Below, piece by piece: positions 47,604 through 55,812 of a DNA stretch of 64,000 bases (position 1 is the first letter of the stretch; each line of letters opens with the position of its first letter). Below the pieces are notes generated by a model. It made no database searches. It was given only the letters and a program-made list of their open reading frames with translations, and was not told the DNA's origin. Source of the DNA: a bacterium (lineage in GTDB: Bacteria; Krumholzibacteriota; Krumholzibacteriia; LZORAL124-64-63); assembly GCA_016703265.1 (NCBI GenBank), contig JADJCK010000014.1, positions 29,312-93,311 on the forward strand. Direction: 5' to 3'. Made by a program: the position numbers and the translations under genes.

Positions 47604-48829
47604 TTGCCGCTGCCCTGGGCAGGTGCCGCCGGCGCCGGCTTGTCCTTCACCTGCACGGCGCCGCCGGGCACCACGCGGATCTGGCCGTCGATGACCACGG
47701 CCTGGCCGTCGCTGAGCCCGCCGGCCACCACGCTTAGCCCGCCCACCGTGCGCAGCAGGGTGACCGGGACGCGCTGCGCCTTGGCCTCAGCATCGACCAC
47801 GTACACGAACAGCCCGGCCTGGCCGGTCACGACCGCGGCGGCGGGCACCGTCAGGGCTTCCTGCTCGATCGCGAGTTCCACTTCGACGTCGACGAACTGG
47901 CCGGGCCAGAGCGCCTGGTCGGTGTTGGCGAACTCGGCCTTCATCGCCACCGTGCCGGTGTTCGGGGCCACGGCGTTGTCGACGAAGACGAGGCGGCCGC
48001 TCACGGCCTCCGCTTCAGTCGCGCCCGCCGGCCTTGCCCTCACGACGAGGGCGCCGCCGGCCTGGTGGCGCCGCACTTCGGGCAGGCGGCTGCCGGGCAG
48101 GGCGAAAGCCACCCGGATCGGGTCGAGCTGGTTGACCACGACCAGCGGCGGTCCGCCGATGGCCACGACGTTGCCCAGCTTGACCAGGGCCGCGCCGGCG
48201 CGCCCGGCCACGGGCGAGGAAACGGTGGCGTAGGCCAGGTTGAGCTTCGCCTGGCGCACCGCGGCCTCGTCGGCCAGCACGGAGGCGGCGAACACGTCGG
48301 CCTGCGTGCGGGCGGCGTCGGCCTGCTCGCGCGTGACATAGTCCTTCTCGACCAGGCGATCGTACCGTTCGGCCTGCGCGGCGGCGTTGGCGGCCTGCGC
48401 GCGGTTGCGGGCCAGCTGCGCCTCGGCAGCGTCGAGCGCGGCCTGCAGCGGTCGTGCGTCGATGCGGAAGAGCACCTGCCCGGCGCGCACGTCCTGGCCC
48501 TCGGTGAAGGCCACGTCGGTGACGACGCCGCCGACCTGCGGCCGCACCGCCACCGATTCGATCGGTTCGACCGTGCCCACGGCCGCCACCAGCACCGCGA
48601 CCGGCTGCGCCTTCACCAGACCGGTGACGACCGGCGCCGCCGCCGGGCCGCGACCACCGGGCCCTCCGCCGGCTCTGGCCCCGCTGCCGCCGGGCTTCGC
48701 CGCCCCGGCCTTGTCGGCAACGGCCTTGTCGGCCCCGGCCTTGTCGCACCCCGTGCCCAGGCCCGTGACAACAGCCACGACCAGCAGCACGGCCAGGCCC
48801 GATGCGCTTCCAGACTTGCGCCACTTCAT
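47600..48829 (-). CDS. RND periplasmic adaptor (MFP) lipoprotein
   Basis: The 409-residue lipoprotein has lipobox GLGTGC (Cys28), then three 5-residue repeats (DKAGA, DKAVA, DKAGA; 48701-48745), a Gly-rich linker, a lipoyl-like half (VAVRPQVGGVVTDVAFTEGQDVRAGQVLFRID), an Ala-rich hairpin (about 125-170), the other lipoyl half (VSSPVAGRAG), then beta-barrel and membrane-proximal domains. It links the RND pump to TolC. Both ends overlap neighbours by ATGA, indicating coupled translation. Confidence 0.95.
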   Translation of the reverse strand: MKWRKSGSASGLAVLLVVAVVTGLGTGCDKAGADKAVADKAGAAKPGGSGARAGGGPGGRGPAAAPVVTGLVKAQPVAVLVAAVGTVEPIESVAVRPQVGGVVTDVAFTEGQDVRAGQVLFRIDARPLQAALDAAEAQLARNRAQAANAAAQAERYDRLVEKDYVTREQADAARTQADVFAASVLADEAAVRQAKLNLAYATVSSPVAGRAGAALVKLGNVVAIGGPPLVVVNQLDPIRVAFALPGSRLPEVRRHQAGGALVVRARPAGATEAEAVSGRLVFVDNAVAPNTGTVAMKAEFANTDQALWPGQFVDVEVELAIEQEALTVPAAAVVTGQAGLFVYVVDAEAKAQRVPVTLLRTVGGLSVVAGGLSDGQAVVIDGQIRVVPGGAVQVKDKPAPAAPAQGSGK

Positions 48830-50286
48830 CGTTCGACCTCGGGATGCGGGTTGCCTTGGGCCAGCGGATTGTCGCCATGAAGGCCCAGCACGCCGGCGTC
48901 GCGCGCCAGCTGCGCCAGGGCGATGAACCAGCCGAGCCGCGCGTTGACGTCCTGGGCCCGCGCCTCGGCCAGCGCGCGCTGCGCCGAGAGCAGGTCGAGG
49001 ATGCTGCCCACGCCCTCGCGGTAGCGGCCGCGGGCCACCTCCTCTGAACGCGAGGCGCTGGCCAGCAGTTCCGCCACGGCGCGCACGCGCTCGTCGGCGG
49101 TCAGGAAATCGCTGTGGGCGACGAAGATCTCGTAGACGACCTGCTGCCGCAGCGCGCGGGCGCGCTCGCCGGCGGCGTCGGCCTCGGCCTGCGCGCGCGC
49201 CAGGTCATGACGGCCGGAGAAGCCGCCGAAGAGCGGCAGGTTCACGACGAGCGAGCCGCCGGAGCGGTCTTCGTAGTCGTCCTGCCCGTCGGTCCAGGTG
49301 CGGCCGGCCGAAGCGCCGAGCGACAGCGAGGGCAACAGGTCCGAGCGTGCGGTCCGCACGCGGGCCGATGCCGCTTGCGCGCGGGCCTGCGCCGCCTGCA
49401 GGTCGGGTCGCGCAGCGACGGCGCGCGCAATCAGCGTCTCTACTTCGTGCGCGATGCCCGCCACCGGGATGGCCGGTACCGCGATCTCCACGTCGTAGGG
49501 CACGTTCGCCGGATACCCCATCGACACGGCCAGCGCGCCGCGCGTGATGCGCACCTGGCCCTCGGTCGCCAGCAGGTCCAGCTGCGCCTGGGCGCGTGCC
49601 GTGCGTGCCTGCAGCACGTCGGCGATGGTCGCCAGGCCCACGTCATGGCGCGTCTCGGCCGCGACCACGCTGCTTTCGGCCTCGGCATACGAGGCGCGAT
49701 TGGCCTCGAGGATGGCTTTGGCCCCCGCGTAGCGGTAGAAGGCCGATTCGACGGTGAAGATGGCGTCCTGGATGACGGCGTTGTGCGTCCAGTCGGCCGC
49801 CAGCAGCGTCTGCTGCGCGGCTTCCACGCGACCGCCGCGGCCGCCAAAGTCGAGCAGTCGCCACGAGAGACTGACGCCGGGACCGTAGGTGGTGGACCAG
49901 TCGCCGCCGCTGCCGTTGCCGCGGGCCAAACCGACAGTGGCGTCGACCTGCGGGAAATAGTCGCCGCGGGCGGAACCGTAGGCAGCTGCGGCGGCTTTCG
50001 CCTCGGCCCAGGCGGCGCGCGTGTCGGGACTGTTGGCCAGCGCAATGTCGACGATTCCGGCAAGGGTCAGGCCGGTGAGCTGCCGTGACACCGCGTCCTG
50101 ATCGGGCAGGTCGGGCTGCGCCGGGGCAGCTCCCGCTGCCTGCCGGGCGGGCGGTGTCCACGGCACATCGGCGGAAGGCGCCGTGCCGGCCACGCCGGCC
50201 ACCCGAGGCGGCGCCATCGAGCAGCCCGCGCACACGATTGCGGGCAGCAGGAGAGCCGCCGAACTGAATCCGGTCTTGCGGGACAT
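48826..50286 (-). CDS. TolC-family outer membrane lipoprotein
   Basis: The 486-residue protein has a lipobox (VCAGC, Cys at about 21), a disordered stretch to about 50 and two repeats of the outer-membrane efflux domain (about 65-270 and 275-470): NSPDTRAAWAEAKAAAAAYG, GPGVSLSWRLLDFGGR, RPDLQAAQARAQAASARVR, VVNLPLFGGFSGR. It forms a trimeric exit duct for the MFP-RND pair downstream. ATG 50286 is chosen since the lipobox begins there. It is the first gene of a three-gene operon and lies 103 bp after the DUF2249 gene on the same strand. Confidence 0.93.
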   Translation of the reverse strand: MSRKTGFSSAALLLPAIVCAGCSMAPPRVAGVAGTAPSADVPWTPPARQAAGAAPAQPDLPDQDAVSRQLTGLTLAGIVDIALANSPDTRAAWAEAKAAAAAYGSARGDYFPQVDATVGLARGNGSGGDWSTTYGPGVSLSWRLLDFGGRGGRVEAAQQTLLAADWTHNAVIQDAIFTVESAFYRYAGAKAILEANRASYAEAESSVVAAETRHDVGLATIADVLQARTARAQAQLDLLATEGQVRITRGALAVSMGYPANVPYDVEIAVPAIPVAGIAHEVETLIARAVAARPDLQAAQARAQAASARVRTARSDLLPSLSLGASAGRTWTDGQDDYEDRSGGSLVVNLPLFGGFSGRHDLARAQAEADAAGERARALRQQVVYEIFVAHSDFLTADERVRAVAELLASASRSEEVARGRYREGVGSILDLLSAQRALAEARAQDVNARLGWFIALAQLARDAGVLGLHGDNPLAQGNPHPEVER

Positions 50287-50389
50287 GGTCGTTCGATTCC
50301 TGTCCGGGTTCGAAGATCCGAACGACCAATTTAGCAGCTTGCCGGCGCAGGGAACAGACCCGGATGACAATGGGCCCGTTTGCCGCCGC

Positions 50390-50689
50390 TCAGCCCGGCA
50401 GGCGCGCCAGGACGCTGTGGAACTCACCCGGCGCGACCGCCCCGGTCCACACCGCCAGGCCCTGCGCCCGCACCTTGTCCAGCAGCGGCGCCGGCACGAA
50501 CGGCGTGATCAGCCGGTGCGCCTGACCGGGCGCCAGCGCGGCCACGGCGGCGAGCACCTGCGCCAGTGGATGCTCCCCGGCTGCGATCGCCGCGCGCGCG
50601 TCCATGCTGCTGACTATCTCCACCTGGATGAGCCAGCTCGGGCCGCCGTCAACGCCGTACTGTCCGTTCATTCCTGTGCTGTCATTCAT
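50390..50689 (-). CDS. DUF2249 domain protein
   Basis: The 99-residue protein shows the DUF2249-type order: SMDARAAIAAGEHPLAQVLA, ALAPGQAHRLITPFVPAPLLDKV and a terminal GAVAPGEFHSVLARL. The usual family start (LDVRxLPPxxR) is weak here. The fold is TusA/SirA-like. Members often accompany DUF438, hemerythrin or denitrification genes, where they are linked to NO/redox metabolism. Its ATG overlaps the stop of the DUF438 gene (ATGA). Confidence 0.75.
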   Translation of the reverse strand: MNDSTGMNGQYGVDGGPSWLIQVEIVSSMDARAAIAAGEHPLAQVLAAVAALAPGQAHRLITPFVPAPLLDKVRAQGLAVWTGAVAPGEFHSVLARLPG

Positions 50690-51930
50690 GACTGTCCTCC
50701 CGTGCCGACATAGTTGAGCAGGCGCTGCTGCCCGGTCAGCGCGCGCTTGGTGGTCAGGTTCTGGCTCACTTCGAGCGTACCGAGGAAGGTCCCCGCCTCG
50801 TCGTGCAGCGCGAAGTACTCGATGCAGAGGAACTTCCCGCCCAGCTCGATCCAGAACTGCGCGTGCGTCTCGCGGCCCTCGCGGAAGTCGGCGAGGATCT
50901 TCTGCACCATTGCCACGCTCTTGGGCGGATGGCAGTACTCGACCTTGCGGCCGATGATGGCGCGCGTGCGCGCGAAGATCCGCTCGCTGCCTTCGCTGAA
51001 GTAGCGCACGGTGTCGTCGGCGTCGACGAACGTGATGTCGAACGGGATCGTGTTCAGCACGGCCTGCAGCTGCGCCGTCGTGAACGATCCCGACGGCAGC
51101 CGCACGCGACCGTCGCCGCCCGCATCCGCGACGGGTTCCATACCCTCCGGCAGCCAGGCGGCCTCCGGCACCACCAGGCAGTAGCCGAGATCGGCGCTGC
51201 CGCGGGAAATGGCGCCCCATTCGGCCTCCGACAGCGCGTCCAGGCACATCGGCAGCAGGATCTGCTGTTCCTTGTCGATCATGCCGGCGATCGCCTCGAC
51301 CGCCGGTTCGAGCACCCGGGGCACCATCGCGCGCGCCTCGATGGCCGTGGCGCCACCGGAAGCTCCCAGCGCCTCGACGGCCGCCTTCAGCAGCGCCCGT
51401 GCCTCGTCGTGCTTGCCCCACATGACGGTCGGCGGCCCGGTGATGCCGTGCTTCTCGAGGAACGGGAACAGCAGGTGTTCCTTGCGCAGGTAGTGCTTCT
51501 CGACATCCATCAACGCGTTGAAGCGCACGCGAAGGTCATGCAGCAGGTCGGCGGGTTCGACGTTGTTATCCGTCGCGTTCACCAGCGCGAAGAGCCCGCG
51601 CACAGCCTCGAGTTCCCAGCCCAGCGCGCGATTCTCCGCGCGCATCACGTCGACGGGATGGCCGACCGGCACGCCGCGCTCCTCGTCCGGCATCAGGCTC
51701 GGGTTCAGCGCCAGCTTGTGCAGGTCGCAGAACTTGAGGATCTCCTCGGTGGGCATGCCCTCGCGGATCAGTTCCTGCTCGACGGCCACCACCTCGTCGT
51801 AGGGCACGCGCCCGAGCAGGCGGATCAGTTGCGGGCGCACCGATTCCGGCGCCTCGCCCCCGTGCAGTTGCAGGATCATGTGTTTGAGCAGGGCCATGCG
51901 GCGCTGCTGGTCGTGGATGAGTTCGCTCAT
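50686..51930 (-). CDS. DUF438-hemerythrin-PAS protein
   Basis: The 414-residue protein has DUF438 (about 8-75; LKHMILQLHGGE, VPYDEVVAVEQELIREGM), a hemerythrin-like HHE region (about 95-235; LRVRFNALMDVEKHYLRKEHLLFPFLEKHGI, MWGKHDEAR and IDKEQQILLP), and a C-terminal PAS-like sensor (about 285-400; FDITFVDADDTVRYFSEGSERIF, GRKVEYCHPPKSV). The histidines and glutamates would bind a di-iron site that can hold O2 or NO. It is first of a two-gene unit with DUF2249 and has a palindromic operator 69 bp upstream. Confidence 0.9.
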   Translation of the reverse strand: MSELIHDQQRRMALLKHMILQLHGGEAPESVRPQLIRLLGRVPYDEVVAVEQELIREGMPTEEILKFCDLHKLALNPSLMPDEERGVPVGHPVDVMRAENRALGWELEAVRGLFALVNATDNNVEPADLLHDLRVRFNALMDVEKHYLRKEHLLFPFLEKHGITGPPTVMWGKHDEARALLKAAVEALGASGGATAIEARAMVPRVLEPAVEAIAGMIDKEQQILLPMCLDALSEAEWGAISRGSADLGYCLVVPEAAWLPEGMEPVADAGGDGRVRLPSGSFTTAQLQAVLNTIPFDITFVDADDTVRYFSEGSERIFARTRAIIGRKVEYCHPPKSVAMVQKILADFREGRETHAQFWIELGGKFLCIEYFALHDEAGTFLGTLEVSQNLTTKRALTGQQRLLNYVGTGGQS

Positions 51931-51998
51931 CGGGGCCTCCCGGGGGGCGCGGCGGGCGGGTGTCCCGTTCCGCGTCGCTGATCAACCTCGTTCAATAT

Positions 51999-52016
51999 TC
52001 GGACCTTTTTGTCCGA
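51999..52016 (-). promoter_or_regulatory. Palindromic operator (TCGGAC-N6-GTCCGA) upstream of the DUF438 gene
   Basis: A perfect 6-bp inverted repeat surrounds the T-rich spacer CTTTTT, with AT-rich flanks, in a 136-bp spacer. The form resembles Rrf2-family (NsrR/IscR-type) sites, which respond to NO or Fe-S status and fit a hemerythrin/DUF2249 target. The regulator is not in this window. Confidence 0.55.
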
Positions 52017-52066
52017 TTTAGAGTCAAGGTAGGTCCCGAGCGGCGATGACGCCAGTTCCGGGTTCA

Positions 52067-53080
52067 CTACGCCAGCGACGGCTCCACGACCTCGGTCGCG
52101 GTTCCGGCCGGCGCCTGGTCCCGGTACTGCTCGACGATGGCGAGGAAGACGGGCAGGTTCTCCAGGAAGATGTCGATCAGCCGCGGATCGAAATGATGCC
52201 CGCGCTGGCTGCGGATGATGCCGAGGCCGGTCTCCACGGACATGGCCTTGCGGTAGGGACGATCGCTGAAGATGGCGTCGAAGGTATCGATCAGGCCGAC
52301 GATGCGCCCCTGGATGGGGATCTCCTCGCCCGAGAGCGCGCGCGGATAGCCGTGGCCGTCCCAGCGCTCGTGATGGGTCAGCGCGACCAGCGCAGCCACG
52401 CGCATGACCGGCAGCTTCGAACCGGACAGGATCCGGTGCCCCAGTTCGGCGTGCGACTTCATGGCCGCGAACTCGCGGGGCGTGTACTTGCCGGGCTTGG
52501 AAAGGATGACGTCGGGAACGCCAACCTTGCCCAGGTCGTGCAGCGGCGCCGCCAGGCGCAGGAGTTCGGCTTCGTCGTCGGGAAGGCCGGCCAGCCGGGC
52601 CAGTTCGCCGCTCATGGCGCCGACCCGGTGCATGTGGTTGACGCTCTCGCTGGAACGGCCCTCGGCCACCTGGCCCAGCGTGTTGATCATCGCCTGCTCG
52701 CGCGATTCGGTGCGCTTGCGCGACTTCTTCAGGTGCCGGGCCAGTTCGTTCACCTGGTCGGCCAGTTGCCCGAATTCGTTGTCGTCGAGCACGGTCAACG
52801 ACCTGCCGAACTCGCCGCGACCGAGGCGCTCGAGGCTCTCGCGGACTGTCGCCAGCGGCTGCAGCAGCCGCCCCGCCAGCCTGTGCGCCAGAAGGACGGA
52901 CAGGCCCAGCGCCGCCACCGCCGCGACCAGGCGCTGCGACGGATCGACAAGCAGCACGACGGCCAGCGAAACCGCCACCGGCCCGGCGACCAGCGCGGTC
53001 AACGCGGCACGAAGTCCCGGGCGAGCGCGCCTCGGCTGCGCGTCCCGACTGGTTTCGCCCTGGCTGGGCTCGTCATGCAT
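52067..53080 (-). CDS. HAMP/HD-GYP membrane protein, cyclic-di-GMP phosphodiesterase-like
   Basis: The 337-residue protein has two membrane helices (about 26-45 and 50-68), HAMP (about 70-122), a short coiled region and an HD-GYP domain: HD at 181-182 in HDLGKVGVPD, THHERWDGHGYP with the GYP motif at 244-246, then GRIVGLIDTFDAIFSDRPYRKAM. HD-GYP enzymes hydrolyse cyclic di-GMP. There is no periplasmic sensor of note. It lies upstream of the DUF438 gene on the same strand but is separated by the operator region. Confidence 0.9.
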   Translation of the reverse strand: MHDEPSQGETSRDAQPRRARPGLRAALTALVAGPVAVSLAVVLLVDPSQRLVAAVAALGLSVLLAHRLAGRLLQPLATVRESLERLGRGEFGRSLTVLDDNEFGQLADQVNELARHLKKSRKRTESREQAMINTLGQVAEGRSSESVNHMHRVGAMSGELARLAGLPDDEAELLRLAAPLHDLGKVGVPDVILSKPGKYTPREFAAMKSHAELGHRILSGSKLPVMRVAALVALTHHERWDGHGYPRALSGEEIPIQGRIVGLIDTFDAIFSDRPYRKAMSVETGLGIIRSQRGHHFDPRLIDIFLENLPVFLAIVEQYRDQAPAGTATEVVEPSLA

Positions 53081-53154
53081 CAGTAATCCTCCCTCAATAT
53101 CATTTCGGCGAAAAGGGCGGGCGGTTTACCGAAGAATGGCCACGAAACACAAAA

Positions 53155-53179
53155 GCCCGGCGCCACCGAAGCGCCGGGC
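53155..53179 (-). terminator. Intrinsic terminator after the ferritin-like gene
   Basis: GCCCGGCGC and GCGCCGGGC form a 9-bp stem with a 7-nt loop. On the minus strand it is followed by TTTTGTGTTTCG, the best T-tail in the window, 33 bp after the ferritin-like stop. Confidence 0.85.
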
Positions 53180-53211
53180 CCATTCGACTGTTCCGGCCGA
53201 AAGGGGACTGT

Positions 53212-53715
53212 TCAGCTCGCCCCGCGCGAGGCCATCAGGTCCAGGTCCTCGCGCAGGCCCTGCAGGTCCTCCTCGTGCTCGATCTCCTGGGTCAGGATCC
53301 CGAGCGCCAGGTTGTACGTCACCATGTCCTTGTCCTTGGTGGCGTCCATCAGGTTCTTGTAGGTGGTGATGGCGCACTGCTCGCCGGCAATGTTCTGGTC
53401 AAGAAGCACGGCCACGTACGGATCCGCCGGCGCGTCATAGGCACAGGGGCTGGCCGCGGCCCAGTCCTCGGGCGTCAACGCGGGCGTGCCTCCCAGCTGG
53501 ATGATGCGGTCGGCCAGCAGCATCGCGTGCGCCAGTTCCTCCGACGCGTGGAGGGTCAGTTCGGCCGCCACGGCGTCCTTCATGGGCCCCTTGATGAGCT
53601 TGGCGCCGAGCCAGTACTGGTAGTAGGCGAGCCATTCGCTGGCGTAGGCCTGGTTGAGCAGGTCGATCAGGTGATCGACGTTCATCCCGATGATCTCACG
53701 TCCCCTGGTTCCCAT
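53212..53715 (-). CDS. Ferritin-like (bacterioferritin/Dps-like) protein
   Basis: The 167-residue four-helix protein shows the ferroxidase pattern: SEWLAYYQYW, then AAELTLHASEELAHA, a central loop, IAGEQCAITTYKNLMD and EIEHEEDLQGL. These Glu/His pairs form a di-iron site. It probably stores iron or detoxifies peroxide. GGAGG lies upstream of the ATG at 53713-53715; an internal ATG at residue 11 is an alternative. Near a hemerythrin-type protein, a shared oxidative-stress role is plausible. Confidence 0.88.
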   Translation of the reverse strand: MGTRGREIIGMNVDHLIDLLNQAYASEWLAYYQYWLGAKLIKGPMKDAVAAELTLHASEELAHAMLLADRIIQLGGTPALTPEDWAAASPCAYDAPADPYVAVLLDQNIAGEQCAITTYKNLMDATKDKDMVTYNLALGILTQEIEHEEDLQGLREDLDLMASRGAS

Positions 53716-53816
53716 GGGAATCCTCCTGTCGGCGCGGTCCCGGCGCCTGCGGTGCACCCCGGCGCCGCAGCCAACGATAGCCCGCGCCCAACCGGCAGTC
53801 CAGCCGCACGGGGGGA

Positions 53817-55748
53817 TCAGCAGCAGCGGTCAGGCGGGCGATTGGGATCGTACGGCGCCGGGCACAGGTCCTCCACCGGCGTCGCCGTCCCTTTGCGCAC
53901 GGCCAGCCAGCGCCGCGCCGCGTCGACCAGGATCACGATCACGCAGACAAGCATGATGATCGTCAGCGCGGCGTTCAGGCCGCCGCGGAATCGCAGCGCG
54001 CCATCGTCCGAACGCAGCAGCGGCCAGAACCGCTGCATGATCAGCTGCACGCCGGCGGTCGTCGTGGTCACCGCGACAAAGAGCATCGGCGTCACCGTCA
54101 CCCACAGGTAGCGTGCGCGCCCGGCGTTGACCAGCACCGTGCCCGCCACCGCCAGCGCGACGACGGCCAGCAGCTGGTTGGAGACGCCGAACATCGGCCA
54201 GATGGTGTCGATGCTGCCGGTCCAGATGAAGTACGAGAACGCGCAGACGATGAGCCCCGTCGACAGCAGCGTGCCCGGCAGGAAGTCGGGCCGGCCCAGC
54301 CGTGGCGAGAAGCGCCCCATCTGCTCCTGCACCAGGAAGCGCGCCACGCGCGTGCCCGTGTCGATCGTCGTCAGGATGAACAGCGCCTCGAACATGATCG
54401 CGAAGTGGTACCAGAACGCCGTCAGGTGCCGGAAGAACGGCAGGCCGGCGAAGATCTGCGACATGCCCACCGCCAGCGAGACGGCGCCGCCGGTGCGTCC
54501 CTGCAACTGCTCGCCGACGGCGGCTTCCAGCGCGCGCAGGTCGTGCATCACGAAGCCCATGCGTTCGAGCGCCGGCTGCCACTGCGGCTGCTTCGCAAGG
54601 TCGATGTTGATGGCGAAGTAGTCGCCCGGGTCCAGCGCCGTCGCCGCGATCAGGGCCACGACGCCGACCACACTCTCGATCAGCATCGCCCCGTAGCCGA
54701 TCGGCCGCGCGTGCGACTCGCGCGACATCATCTTGGGCGTGGTGCCCGAGGCCACCAGCGCATGGAAGCCCGAGATGGCGCCGCACATGATGGTGATGAA
54801 GACGAACGGGAACACCTTGCCCGGCACGACAGGTCCGCCGCCGCCGGTGAACTCGGTGAAGGCGGGCATCTTCAGCTCGGGGTTGACCACCATCGTCCCG
54901 ATCACCAGCGCCAGCACGGTGCCGATCTTCAGGTACGACGACAGGTAGTCGCGCGGGCACAGCAGCAGCCACACCGGCAGCACCGAGGCGATGAACCCGT
55001 AGCAGGCGATGGCGATCGTCACGCCGTGCTGCGACAGGCTGAAGTAGCGCTCGAGCGGGCTGCCCGGGATCAGGCTGCCGGCCCAGGTGCAGGCCAGCAC
55101 CGCCACGGCCCCGATGATCGACGCCTCGACGACCTTCCCCTTGCGGATCCGGTACATCCACAGGCCCACGAACAGCGCGATGGGAACCGTGCAGGCGATG
55201 GTGAACAGCCCCCACGACGAGCCGGGGACGTGCCACAGCGTGCCGTCCGGCCGCACCAGCGTCTCGCCGCCCAGCGCCTTGACCACGACCAGGCCCAGCC
55301 CGGCCAGCGCATTGACGATGATGAACAGGATGGCGATGGCGGCCGTGCCGCCGGCCACGGGCCCAATCTCCACGCGCGCGATCTCGGCCAGCGAACGCCC
55401 GTTGCGCCGCACCGAGAAGGCGAGGATCAGGAAGTCCTGCACCGCGCCGGCCAGCACCACGCCGATCACCAGCCAGAGCAGCCCCGGCAGGAAGCCGAAC
55501 TGCGCCGCCAGCACCGGGCCCACCAGCGGGCCCGCCCCGCTGATCGCCGCGAAATGGTGGCCGAACAGCACCCATTTGTGCGTGGGATGGTAGTTCTGGT
55601 GATCGTTCAGGCGGATGGCCGGTGTTTCCCGCGTGTCGTCGAGCACCGCGACCTTGGCGGCCAGGAACGCGGAATAGTACCGGTACGCGATGGCGTACAC
55701 GCACAACACGAAGATCAGCAGCGGCAGGGCGTGGATCTGGATGTTCAT
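53817..55748 (-). CDS. cstA: CstA-family carbon starvation / pyruvate-peptide transporter
   Basis: The 643-residue protein has about 16 hydrophobic helices. The CstA signature is near the start: RYYSAFLAAKVAVLDDTRETPA, then HKWVLFGHHFAAISGAGPLVGPVLAAQFG. GFHALVASGTTPKM and the PMFGVSNQLLA motif are also conserved. E. coli CstA (701 residues) takes up pyruvate and peptides under carbon starvation. It fits an organism with many exported peptidases. The C-terminus (PDRCC) carries two Cys. No YbdD-type small partner follows it. Confidence 0.92.
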   Translation of the reverse strand: MNIQIHALPLLIFVLCVYAIAYRYYSAFLAAKVAVLDDTRETPAIRLNDHQNYHPTHKWVLFGHHFAAISGAGPLVGPVLAAQFGFLPGLLWLVIGVVLAGAVQDFLILAFSVRRNGRSLAEIARVEIGPVAGGTAAIAILFIIVNALAGLGLVVVKALGGETLVRPDGTLWHVPGSSWGLFTIACTVPIALFVGLWMYRIRKGKVVEASIIGAVAVLACTWAGSLIPGSPLERYFSLSQHGVTIAIACYGFIASVLPVWLLLCPRDYLSSYLKIGTVLALVIGTMVVNPELKMPAFTEFTGGGGPVVPGKVFPFVFITIMCGAISGFHALVASGTTPKMMSRESHARPIGYGAMLIESVVGVVALIAATALDPGDYFAINIDLAKQPQWQPALERMGFVMHDLRALEAAVGEQLQGRTGGAVSLAVGMSQIFAGLPFFRHLTAFWYHFAIMFEALFILTTIDTGTRVARFLVQEQMGRFSPRLGRPDFLPGTLLSTGLIVCAFSYFIWTGSIDTIWPMFGVSNQLLAVVALAVAGTVLVNAGRARYLWVTVTPMLFVAVTTTTAGVQLIMQRFWPLLRSDDGALRFRGGLNAALTIIMLVCVIVILVDAARRWLAVRKGTATPVEDLCPAPYDPNRPPDRCC

Positions 55749-55812
55749 GGGGGCGCAGTCTACAGCGCGGCCCGGCGGCGCGTCAATCGGTTCGGCGCCC
55801 GCCCCCCCGGCC

